A DNA stretch of 64,000 nt, from contig JNEN01001218.1 of the NCBI GenBank assembly GCA_000697355.1, forward strand, positions 1 through 64,000, written 5' to 3'. This DNA is from Syncephalastrum monosporum B8922 (taxonomy: Eukaryota; Mucoromycota; Mucoromycetes; Mucorales; Syncephalastraceae). Of this stretch, positions 10,653 through 20,896 are shown one piece after another. The notes below the pieces were generated by a model that saw only the letters and a list, made by a program, of their open reading frames with translations, had not been told where the DNA came from and did not search any database. Numbering within the stretch: position 1 is the stretch's first letter; each line of letters begins with the position of its first letter. Made by a program: the position numbers and the translations under genes.

Positions 10653-12293
10653 ATGAAGTCGGAATCCTCGGACGGCCACGAACGGACGAGTGCTCGAGGA
10701 GGAGCCACCACAGCCGGCAGCCGGAAACTGCCAGTGGCGTCACCATCGTCGTATACATTTGCGCCGCGCTGGATGTCCAAGACGCCCGGGAGCCAAGAGA
10801 CGCTGGCGTCGAGCCAACCCACCAGTCCAAGCCCTCTTTCGCCGAGCGAAGAGTCGTTCCCCAGCCTGCCCAACATGCCCGACGACACCAAGAAGAAGCG
10901 CTCTGCCTGGGCCGATACCGTCAAGGGCATCACCTCCACTTCCACCTCTGCAGCTGCATCCGCATCCGTCGCTGCCCATGCCAATACTCCCAATGCCGCC
11001 AGACCCGCGTCCGCCGCCGAGGCTGGCTCCGGCTCTGACCCCTTTGCGGGCATGAACACCCTCGTCGACTACCAGCAGGAAATTGAACGCTTGAAGGCTC
11101 TTGTCCCCAAGGTCGAAAAGAAGCGCACTTCCGCGTCCGCTGCTGCATCTTCATCCTCCTCATCCACCACCACTACTACTACTGCTACTCCTACTCCTAC
11201 TACCGCCACCTCCACCACAGCACCAGCAGCCACCGCCCGACCACGGTCCACCGGCTCAGACATGCGTCCTCAACGCTGGAGTGACACCGGGGCACGCACC
11301 AGGTCTGCCAAAACCCGCCCCAACTCGCCCACCCGTCCTGTCTCTGTCCTGGGCCTCATGAAGCACCAGCAGCAGCAGACGACATCCGGCTCGGATGACG
11401 CTGCCTCTCTGACCCCTCCGACCGGCGTCGGATCGCAGGCTTCGAGTGTCATCTCTGACGACGACAAGACCGACGACTATCCCGAGACGATCTTTGAGGA
11501 GGCGACTGAGCCCCAAGAAGAGCCATCGCCGTCCTCGTCGGCGTCTTCACCCTCTGTGTCGGTCATCACCGAGGAAGAGAAGAAGCGCTTCTTGGAGTTC
11601 ATGCGCAGCTGGACCGGCGTCTGGCAAGGCTGGGATGCGCGCCATGATCGGGACAACGAGGCCAAGGAGGGCTCGCTCTGGGCGGGTCGCTCGCCGTGGG
11701 AGTCCAAGCGCCGCTCCTGGCAAGAGACGCAACAGCAGCAGCAGCAGCAAGTGCAACTACAACTGCAAATGCCGTCGAATAGCAACAACCCCTTGACAAT
11801 CTCGATGCCTCAGCAACCCCGTTATCAAGAAACTCAATCCGAGCCCTCCACTCCGCTCCACGGCGATCGCACTTTTTGGCCATTCTTGGCCGAACAGCCA
11901 TCCTCCTCGACGTCGCAGCAGCGCCCACCCCCTCCGCCGCTGTCCACCCAATCCAACCGATCCGCCCTCGCCCACCACGCCGTGCATCCGCAACCTCCTC
12001 CGCCCCCACCTCAGCACCCTTACAACGACATCGCCTTCCCGCCCGCCCCGTCACTCCACCACCCGCATCCCCACCAGCACCAGCCTCACCACCATCATCA
12101 CCCAAAGTCAGCCTCGTCTGGCATGATTCCTTACTACCCTCTCCATCAGCATCAGCCCTTCTTGGACCAACAACAACACATGAAACGATACGACCCATCT
12201 CAGCATCCTCCTCCTCCTGAACAGTTTGTCAACGGCCGCGGTCTCCCTCGCATGGGCGGCGCTGGAACCCCGTTTGGCGTCTTTGTCATGTAG
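10653..12293 (+). CDS. Low-complexity protein of unknown function, intronless
   Basis: I do not recognise this protein. A single open frame of 546 codons starts at the first ATG, MKSESSDGHERTSARGG. It is largely disordered: Ser/Thr/Pro-rich stretches, a Ser-Thr homopolymer zone (about residues 165-195), poly-Gln (about 355-362), and a Pro/His/Gln-rich C-terminus (about 420-520). Three short ordered-looking pieces stand out: SEESFPSLPNM followed by KKKRSAWADTVKG (about 65-90), a coiled-coil-like VDYQQEIERLKALVPK (about 135-150), and EEEKKRFLEFMRSWTGVWQGWDARHD (about 300-330, in an acidic region). No membrane segment is seen. The absence of stops over 1.6 kb, fungal codon use and a long leader support a real gene, perhaps a regulatory or RNA-associated factor; that role is inference. 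Confidence 0.75.
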   Translation: MKSESSDGHERTSARGGATTAGSRKLPVASPSSYTFAPRWMSKTPGSQETLASSQPTSPSPLSPSEESFPSLPNMPDDTKKKRSAWADTVKGITSTSTSAAASASVAAHANTPNAARPASAAEAGSGSDPFAGMNTLVDYQQEIERLKALVPKVEKKRTSASAAASSSSSSTTTTTTATPTPTTATSTTAPAATARPRSTGSDMRPQRWSDTGARTRSAKTRPNSPTRPVSVLGLMKHQQQQTTSGSDDAASLTPPTGVGSQASSVISDDDKTDDYPETIFEEATEPQEEPSPSSSASSPSVSVITEEEKKRFLEFMRSWTGVWQGWDARHDRDNEAKEGSLWAGRSPWESKRRSWQETQQQQQQQVQLQLQMPSNSNNPLTISMPQQPRYQETQSEPSTPLHGDRTFWPFLAEQPSSSTSQQRPPPPPLSTQSNRSALAHHAVHPQPPPPPPQHPYNDIAFPPAPSLHHPHPHQHQPHHHHHPKSASSGMIPYYPLHQHQPFLDQQQHMKRYDPSQHPPPPEQFVNGRGLPRMGGAGTPFGVFVM

Positions 12294-12303
12294 AAAGTAC
12301 TTC

Positions 12304-12309
<6 letters not shown>

Positions 12310-12338
<29 letters not shown>
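12310..12338. repeat. (CT)n microsatellite just after the stop codon
   Basis: About 29 bp of CT dinucleotides beginning 17 bp after the stop of the low-complexity gene, so it lies in its 3' UTR. Confidence 0.9.
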
Positions 12339-12340
<2 letters not shown>

Positions 12341-15186
12341 ATCTCTTCTACTTCTGCTCTACTTCCGCGCTCCCCCCCCCCTCCACCTACCACAACACTG
12401 ATCTCTTTCTTTTTTTTTTTTCTTTTACTTTCACGCAGCTTATTCACGCAATTTCCCACTCGCAGACACACAATATACACAACACATACACTCACAGCAC
12501 TAGCTCCTCTTGATTTCTTGATTTCTTTTTTCTTTTTTATATTTTCTCTTCCTTTCTATTTTTATATTTTGTGAAAAGTGTAAATCATCCATCAAACTCC
12601 CAAACATAAACTATATCTCGTATTTCTTTTTCTCTTTTACCATCCCCAACAGTTATCATATTTTGTTTGTTCCATTTTTTATTATTCTTATTGCAAAACA
12701 AAGAGAGCATTATATCTTCCTTTTTTTTTTTCTAACAAACATAATATGCGCTGTATGTCTTCATTTGTATGTTTGTATTTGTATGTTTGTAGAGATCGAA
12801 ATCTCAGACTGACCCGCCGTTTCGGTCATGTGGCAAACTCTCTTTTTCTTTGTGTGATTAAGGTTATTTATTCTTCTTCCTGTGGACCTATCGAATTGGG
12901 TGCAGGCCATGCTTTTTTTATCATAAATACTGGCATCAACATAAACGGTATGAATATAGACGGCCGTATGTTTCGAAAACACATTGTATGCTCTCCCTCA
13001 CAAAGAGATAGGGAAGGATTATAAGCCTATTCACAGACCGGTCGTCGACGAAAGACTACATGTATTCTTAAGTGACAGAGCCATAGCACTATTTCTATAA
13101 ACACCTGGTCACACACAACCTGAGTTCTTATAACAACAAACCACAATGATTTCACATATAAAACCCCTGCTACACTTGACAGGACATGATAATCATGCGT
13201 CTCTTCTATCAGAAGCTACAGGAGACACAAGCACAATAGAGATTTAGATGAGAGGAAACAGACAAGGAAGGTTATCATGAAGTATCTACAGTATTTTATT
13301 AGATATCTATTTCTGGCAATCCATCATCTCTCTGTTTTTGTGGCCAACAACGTCCTTCCTCAATCACTAAAACGTCCGTAAAAGATTTACCAGCTTACAC
13401 CTATTATACAGCTGGCACGAGACAGCTATAACTTTTTATGAGCTAGCAAGGAGTCCTGCTGGCTTAGCTCGGAGCTGTCAACCGCGCTTGTGTCATAGTC
13501 ATCATACTGAGTCCTCTCATGGCCTGATGACTCGGCCCATAGGGCCCGCCGGTCAATGATGAGGTACTGGTAAGCCTACGGGGGTTGTCTGAGCTTTCTA
13601 CGCGCTTGGCCATAGAGTTCCTACTGCTCCTGCTGCTCCGTGAATCCTCATTTTCACGGGCGTGGTCAAAAAGCTATGTCCAAGTGTTAAAAACCATGTC
13701 ATCCCTATAGTAAGATATCATCACATGTTCAAAAAGTTGCGTGTGCTCCTTTAGCTGGATCGTTCTGTGAGTCTGTTCTTGTACACACGAGCCATTGTAT
13801 TGCTGCTGCGAATGAGCGTTAATGAGCACCCATACCAGACGACCCCTTGACAGCAGGCTCTAGTAAGGTATTTGCGAACGTCCATGTATATGAATCGAGC
13901 ACCGCAGTCGCGTTAAGGATTTCTGGGTTGATCAGGCTGAAAGAACTACAGTATCTCGCCCATAATGCATATACAGTATATCTTTTGTCAGGGCCTGTCA
14001 TTAAACAAGATTTAATGCCTTAGAAACACAGCTTTCCTCTGATATAGTCCTTTACCTAGTAGTGCGATTCCATTAGTACGAGAACGTGACATAGGCAGCG
14101 CAGCTTGAAGCGTTTGTACTCGCCAAACAAATATTGTTGTCGACATCATAAATATAGCACGTATCCATTACGAGAAACGTAGCGTTACTTGCTTCATTAT
14201 TCTTCTGCGTGGCTCCCACGGTGTACATAATACTATTATTCCTACAGCAGTATTAGAAGTCAATATATGCTTTTACACAGTATCTGTACAGAATATGTAT
14301 TCTATCCCCTCATAGAACGTCCTTTGTACCACTTAGGGAAAAAGGACGGCATTGTGTCCGGAAAGATTAGGGTGGTTTGTACTTTCTAAGTTCTTGTCGA
14401 CACCCGTCGAAGGGTAGCAAGGCCCAAATTCGTTGGCCATACATCCGCGACCGAAGAATGGACCAAGACACTGTAAATACTGTATACTCTTTGCCATTCC
14501 GCGCCAGAGTGACTATGTGTTGCACTAGATTGGGTGGAAGCGTTGTCCCGTATGTACAGGGGACCTTTCATGTGGTGGTGTCGATCTTGTATTGAAAAGC
14601 AAGGATAGGCAGTACTGCAGACACATTATCGGCCGGTACGGTATTGGACTCGCAATTCATGCTGCCAAAGAAAAAGTGCAATGTTATTGTCCTGTGACAA
14701 GACAGCACCGTCGTAGGCGAATACAGGAGTATGCTATGCTGGTCGTCTACCACTTTGCAGCGGACGTTGATATTTTTCATTGTCTGATGAGGCAGTGGTT
14801 GTATGAAATCTGCAGAATTGAAGTAGCCCTACTGGATGATGTGCCCTCATAGATGCCAGACACAACGTACGACGCTTGGTCTCTCACAAAGGATATTTGG
14901 CTGCTTGTGAAGCTGGCGAGCTAGGCCAGCTCCAATGGACACTAATAGGACCGACGGCTCATACGATAGACCTTTTGGTTCTCCTGGGGTTGCAAGCAGT
15001 TATTGTGGGTGGACGAGGGCCACAGCCTCCTGCGCTATTCCATACATTGTTATAGCAAAATTACAAGCTACTGTTTAAAATAACATGTTACATTATGAAA
15101 TGCACTTCCTTGAACCGTTGTGGGGCTGCTTAATCTCAAGGCCTATCCCATCTTCCCTTTTGGGAACTCGTCTTCCTTTTCGAGGA
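12339..15186. other. AT-rich gene-free stretch
   Basis: About 2.85 kb with no frame longer than about 90 codons, no splice-connected domain and no recognisable RNA gene. The first part is T-rich with poly(T) runs (12411-12421, 12720-12732). The rest is mixed, with repeated TACAGTA/TACTGTA words. It may contain decayed mobile sequences, but none could be named. Confidence 0.5.
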
Positions 15187-15350
15187 CTGACATTTTCTTT
15201 TTCCTTTCACCATTTATCTGATATTTTCCTTTTCCCTTCATCACTTAGCTGGTATTTTCTTCCTCTTTTCACCAGCTAACTGATATTTTCTTTTTTCTTT
15301 TTATCACTTAACTGACCTTTTCCTATAATTTTCATCACTTCTCCTATGAC
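15187..15350. repeat. Degenerate tandem repeat of about 36 bp upstream of the C2H2 gene
   Basis: Four imperfect units share a core like TCACTTAGCTGATATTTTC followed by a CT-rich filler. They lie directly upstream of the TATA box of the C2H2 gene and are not obvious in the second promoter copy at 18.6 kb. Confidence 0.6.
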
Positions 15351-15381
15351 CATAGCGACAGTAGAAAACCCTCAAAAATAG

Positions 15382-15388
15382 TATAAAT
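15382..15388 (+). promoter_or_regulatory. TATA box of the repeated C2H2 gene family (copy A)
   Basis: TATAAAT within AAATAGTATAAATA, conserved in the duplicated promoter fragment at 18644-18650. The conservation of the flanking block between copies supports a functional promoter. Confidence 0.55.
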
Positions 15389-15926
15389 AGCCCAATTTCT
15401 TTTCTTCATATACTATAATCAATACATCGATATCTTTTTAACACTCAAGTTCATATCTTATTGACTCCGTTGGAACAGCTTTCTCCATCGACAAGTACAA
15501 GCCGCTACCTTTATTTCTCAAGAGACGCATAATTCCTCTGGCCTTTTTACCTTTTTCATTTTCTTACCAACCTCGAACGCGTCAAACACATCTCTGTGGT
15601 TTGACTGGTGCTCACACATAAACAACAGCGACCAATCAACTCGGTGTTCAGGAACCTCAAATCCAAGCCAACCCACACCATATAAAAGAAACAATGCCTT
15701 TGGCTGCCAACCCTTGTGCAGTGTAGAGGAGAAGTGGAACGGAAGTGTGTGTCAATTGCCTCACCACTTCAAGTCCGACGACGAGAGCGCGGAAAGAGAG
15801 CACCCGCACAGGGTCATACAAAAGACGGCCCCTCGCACTGCGTTCCTTTTCCTTTTGTGCAGTGTTGAGAGGAAATGGCCCTGCAGTTTCTGTTCCTGCC
15901 AAGAACGCTTTTGCATTGGAAGCACA

Positions 15927-17650
15927 ATGACGCGGTTTAATTGTGAAGCATGCAATTGCACCTTTGCGACAAAGCATCAGTTATACTCCCATCGCAGATC
16001 AAACCATGTTATAGGCGTGGAATATGACCCTGGTAAGCTTCTCTTCTCCACTTCTGGAGGGTCATACTAACTTTTACTGATGCACTTCTGCTGTTTACAG
16101 ATCAGGTTGTGGAATGTTCTAAGGATGGCTTAGTGTGCCCAGTCTGCAATAACGGGCTGAAGAACGGAAGGACCTTGCAAAAGCACTTGGCTACATCACA
16201 CGAGATATTTTCGCGTCTCATATACGAAAACCCGAGCTCCAGCCAAACGGACAACGTTTCGGAGTGCAGTCTGCACGAAGACCGGCAAGATGACGACACA
16301 ACGGAGTCCAGTTGCAAAGGCGTCTCAGCGCCAAGTGGTGTTGGTGTCAAGAGAGTCCTTGCGCAAACGGGCATTGACGAGGACAGCGCTGCCGCGCCAT
16401 CTAATAAGCGCCAATACATGGATCTTGATCATGATTCAGCCATCCTTGCGTCGGCAGACGCCCTTCTGGCCGATGACCGTGAACGGAAAATGATCCTGGC
16501 GTCAGTTGAATATGGTTCTTGGACTCCCGTGATCCGCCAGGGCAAGCGGCCGCAAGCCATGCTGACGAGCTCCCGATCCGTTTCTGAACTCATGGATGAC
16601 GAACCAGGGGCCTGGCTCGTCCCGACGCGTCAAACAACTGACCAAACCCGAGCTTGCTCGACGCTGCCCCAGTTGGAATATTTGATGCAAACCTGCCCGG
16701 CTAGAATATATCTCCAATCGCGCCAATATACACGAATGACAGGGGAGCATGCGCTACTGGCGAACCGCGACTGGCAGTTGATTTCCAACGCACCACACAT
16801 CTTATCGCAACTATTTGCTGGGGCGATTTTACTTCATGATCATGCTGCTCTCCTGATTATTGCCGTCGAGCCGTACGGTCGTCTGCGGGGTGATGATTGC
16901 CACTTTGAACGAACAGCTGCAGGCGCCCCATCGAGCCACCCAGAGCAATCAGACCATCACGGTTTGGCCAAAGTCACCATTTATCGAGATGACAACGTGA
17001 CCAAGCTTGTCATTGGCACACGTACCGCCTCACTGTTGGTCACGGCCAGCGCCCGCCTGGATGTGCGGTCCGTCAACTACGGCCCGAACACTACACATTT
17101 CCATCCCACGCCAAAGACCTCCATATTCGTAGACGTGGATTCTGTCGAGGCGGCCAATCGCGTGGATTCCTTCCATCCTTTTCAACAGAAACAGGCTGGA
17201 CCTGTACGTTTGCTGCTACGACAACTGAGGTCCAAGTTTGATGAACGAATGACGTACATGTGTAGCCGTGCAGTGGCTGACATTGCTGCTCGGCCCGATC
17301 GGCACCCGTCAACGATTTGGACGTTATTTGACCACGATTCGGGACACAGCTTGTCTCACGAGAAATTGGGTTCAAGATTGTTCCAACATGTGGCGACTGG
17401 TGTTCTTAACGGCAATGGACTCGAAAGACACTGCATCGAGGAACTCCTGGCTGCTGCAAAAGATGAATCCGCCATCACGAGAACTATGGGCAAAATTGTG
17501 CAGCTCTTCGAGGACAAGCCAACCATACCTATACTTCACAACGCCGTGCTGAACACCCAGTTGACGATTCTGGCGGATCGTGTATCGAAACGGAACAAGG
17601 ACGTCAACATCAAACGAGAAAAAGCTATGGCTAACGTTCTGTACGGCTGA
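15927..17650 (+). CDS. Two-finger C2H2 zinc-finger protein of a local repeat family (copy A)
   Basis: Unrecognised protein with two N-terminal C2H2 fingers. Exons 15927-16032 and 16101-17650 give 551 residues from a conservative ATG. Finger 1 starts FNCEACNCTFATKHQL with His about 17 and 22 residues after the second Cys pair; finger 2 is LVCPVCNNGLKNGRTLQKH followed by SH. The long body (about residues 130-551) has no identified catalytic motif; it includes LLLRQLRSKFDERM and WTLFDHDSGHSLSHEK blocks that are conserved in the inverted copy at 19-20 kb. The frame is open upstream of 15927 as far as 15714 without an ATG and contains another Cys-rich piece, so an extra 5' exon is possible. Multicopy status, nearby minisatellite and deleted sister copy suggest a mobile or amplifying unit rather than a housekeeping regulator. 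No transposase triad was seen. Confidence 0.75.
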
Positions 17651-17848
17651 AATACCCTCCGTTCCAATTCCCGAGTGATTTCTTATGCTTTTCATATCGC
17701 ACTTGCTTTCCTGTGCTCCTCCTCCTCCTCCTTTACTTCTACACAAACCCCTCCAATGACCTTGCTTTCATTAAATTTGACAAATCCCATGGCATCGATC
17801 CTCCACTAGCTTTTGCGAGTCTTGAGAGTCGGGTAACAGTGGCACGAT

Positions 17849-18425
17849 CACAGTGGAGTGGCGACCGCTTTGGCAGGGATCACAGTGAGTGGCGACCACT
17901 CTGGCAGGGACCACAGTGAGTGGCGACCTCTCTGGCAGAGAGCACAGTGAGTGGCGACCGCTTTGGCAGGGATCACAGTGAGTGGCGACCGACTGGCGGG
18001 AATCACAGTGAGTGGCGACCGTTTTGGCAGGGATCATAGTGAGTGGCGACCGACTGGCAGGGATCACCGTGAGTGGCGACCACTCTGGCAGGGATCATAG
18101 TGGAGTGGCGACCGTTTTGGCAGGGATCATAGTGAGTGGCGACCGACTGGCAGGGGCCACAGTGAGTGGCGACCTCTCTGGCAGAGAGCACAGTGAGTGG
18201 CGACCGCTCTGGCAGGGATCACAGTGAGTGGCGACCACTCTGGCAGGGAACACAGTGAGTGGCGACCGACTGACGGGGACCACAGTGAGTGGCCACTGCT
18301 CTGGCAGGGATCACAGTGAGTGGCCACCGCTTTGGCAGGGATCATAGTGGAGTGGCGACCACTCTGGCAGGAATCACAGTGAGTGGCGACCGCTTGGCAG
18401 GGATCACAGTGGAGTGGCGACCGTT
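17849..18425. repeat. 31-bp minisatellite, 19 units
   Basis: Nineteen tandem units with core CACAGTGAGTGGCGACC, followed by a variable 4-6 bp word (GCTTT, ACTCT, GACTG, GTTTT, TCTCT) and GGCAGGGAT. Some units carry an extra G (GTGGAGTGG). It begins about 200 bp after the stop of the C2H2 gene. One diverged unit occurs at the matching 3' end of the inverted copy (about 19013-19040), so the repeat belongs to the element. Confidence 0.93.
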
Positions 18426-18639
18426 GCAAGATGTCATGCCCCAGCAAGCACTGAGAGCGGATAGGTTACACCCACCTTCCATTTACGTTCATTTGTTGAC
18501 TTCTCTTGTGTTGCCTCCACCTTTTTCTCGTAAACGGTCTACCTTCCACTTTTCTTTCCGTAACCACCTCATCCTCCCCTTCCTTTTAATTTATACTCAA
18601 CCTCAAAGCATATTTTGTTCAATCCTGGTAGTTTAGAAA

Positions 18640-18980
18640 ATAGTATAAATATCCAAATAGTTACTATCTCAAATAAAAGAGTCAATTGCACATCTACAAA
18701 TACAAAGCTATCTTTCAGCTTATTATCCTTTGCCTCCGATAAAATCGCCTACTCCACCGATAAACACAAGCCGCCCCATTATTTCTTTACACATACACAA
18801 GAGATGTACCATCCCTCTTTGCTTGTTCTCTCAACTCGTATAATCAAGAGACGCATAATTCTCTTTGATTCCCTTGTTACCTTTGTTTCTTTTTCTTTCT
18901 TATCCTCGTACACGTTAAACACATACCTTGTGGTTCGGCTGCTGCTCATTATTACATATCTTTTTGTTCCTCCTCTTTAA
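18640..18980 (+). repeat. Promoter-only duplicate of the C2H2 element (copy B)
   Basis: This block matches the region 15375-15625 upstream of the C2H2 gene in the same orientation. Shared landmarks are AATAGTATAAATA, a GATAAACACAAGCCGC / GACAAGTACAAGCCGC segment, CAAGAGACGCATAATTC, and the final CGTTAAACACATA...GTGGTTCG / CGTCAAACACATC...GTGGTTTG. No coding part follows; the sequence runs straight into the 3' end of the inverted copy C. Confidence 0.75.
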
Positions 18981-19019
18981 GCTTACTTATCATCACCCCT
19001 CACAACGGTCGTTACTCCA

Positions 19020-20240
19020 CTGTGATCCCCGCCAGACGGTACCACCGTTGCCCGACTCTTAAGACTCGCAAAAGCTAGAGAAGGATTGATGCCATGGGAT
19101 CTGTAAATTTAATGAAAGCAAAAGTCACTGGAGGGGTTTGTGTAGAAGTGAAGAAGGAGGAGCACAGGAAAGAAAATGGAATATGAAAAGTATAAACGGA
19201 GGGTATTTCAGCCGTACAGAACGTTAGTCATAGTTTTTTCTCGTTTGATGTTGACGTCCTTGTTCCGTTTCGTTACACGATCTGCCAGAATCGTCAACTG
19301 GCTGTTCAGCACGGCGTTGTGAAGTATGGGTATGGTTCGCTTGTCGTCGAAGAGCTGCACAATTTTGCCCGTAGTTCTTTATCCTGACTAGTATTGACTT
19401 TATTCTAATTCTCGTGATGGCCGATTCATCTTTTGCAGCAACCAGGAGTTCCTCTATGCAGTGTCTTTCGAGTCCATTGCCGTTAAGAACACCAGTCGCC
19501 ACATATTGGAACAATCTTGAACCCAATTTCTCGTGAGACAAGCTGTGTCCCGAATCGTGGTCAAATAACGTCCAAATCGTTGACGGGTGCCGATCGGGCC
19601 GAGCAGCAATGTCAGTCTGCGACGGCGACACATATAACGTCATTCGTTCATCAAACTTGGACCTCAGTTGTCGTAGGAGCACGCGTACAGGTCCAACCTT
19701 CACCTGTTGGGAAGTATGCAACGAAGCCGGGCGGTCGGCCGCCTCGACAGAATCCACGCCTACGGATATGGAGGTCTTTGGCGTAGGATGGAAATGTGTG
19801 GTGTTCGAGCCGTTGTTGATATATGAAATTGGATGAACTGACACTAGAAATCGATACGTGAAGTTGAAGCTTCGACGAACCGAGAGTCGAAGTTGATACA
19901 TGAACGCACATCCGGGCGGGCACTGGCCGTGACCAACAGTGAGGCGGTACATGTGCCAATGACGAGCTTTCTCACGTTGGCATCTCGATAGAAGGTGACT
20001 TTGACCCCATGAGGGCCCGATTGCTCTGGGTGGTTCGATGGGGCGTCTACGGCTGTTCGTTGACAGTGGCAATCATCACCCCGCAGACGACCATACGGTT
20101 CGACGGCAATAATCAGGGGAATAAGTTGATCATGAAGTAAAAAAGCCCCAGCAAAATAGTTGCGATAAGATGTGTGGTGCGCTGGAAATCAGCCTCCGGC
20201 TGCGGTTCGCCAGTCCGTCCTTTGTATGACCCTGTGCGGG
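19020..20240 (-). pseudogene. Inverted, internally deleted copy of the C2H2 gene (copy C)
   Basis: Minus-strand copy of the C2H2 gene at 15927-17650. Its 3' flank (19030-19215) and C-terminal coding part match copy A closely, including the DIAARPDRHPSTIWTLFDHD segment. At about 20214 it jumps from sequence equivalent to copy A 16757 to sequence equivalent to copy A 15832, so roughly 0.9 kb including both zinc fingers is missing. Relative to copy A it has an insertion of about 80 bp (around 19830-19900) and one of about 34 bp (around 19378-19412), and the reading frame is broken at both ends. A non-functional remnant is the simplest reading. Confidence 0.8.
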
Positions 20241-20896
20241 AATTCCCCGCTTTTGAATGACACACAAAACATTCACCTGTTTCTATATTTACATTCACCC
20301 GTCAACAGTCAAGAATTGTATATTGAATACCGTCTATTCGTCCAATGGATGATGGAGGAGTAATGTATTGTGCCGAAACGCCTGTCACCCGATGATATGC
20401 ATACGAGACGGTTCCAGAACAGGCGTCTTTAAAAATGATACGCCAAGATTAGAGCTGTCATTATTGAACCATTTAATTTAGCGTGTTGCTCCTGAAGTGG
20501 AAAAAAGTTGTCTCTCTGATTTTCACCCATCACAGAACGAACAGCGCGCCTTTGTCCCAAAGGAGAATGTGGCGAGAGAAACTGACAGAGAGAGATGGCG
20601 CCTGGGGCGGGGCGCGGGGGCGGGGGGAGAGAAAGTGGGCGAAGCACATGACAAGCCACGGTATACAAGCGCAGCGTACACACTATCCACATATGCTAAA
20701 CTTAGCTACCACACACATACGCACCCACACACTGTAACTCCCTTTTGCCATGTCCTGCCCTTTTGTCTATCCGAGATAAGCTTTGATTCCGTCGTCCTTC
20801 TTTTTTTTCCATTCTCACTTTTTCTCCTTCTTTCTTTCCTCTTTTACTTCTGCCCACCTTTTTCTTCCACTTCTTCTTCCGCGCAAGTCCCTCGCC
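20241..20896. other. Intergenic, upstream of the ArfGAP gene
   Basis: About 650 bp. The last 130 bp are strongly CT-rich (20760-20885), as before other housekeeping genes here. A GGGGCGGGGCGCGGGGGCGGGG tract (split here as a G-rich run at about 20605-20630) is notable for its G content. No gene is seen. Confidence 0.5.

Noticed and set aside
11599..12198. 199-codon minus-strand frame
   Set aside because: Shadow of the low-complexity plus-strand gene; no splice or domain support.
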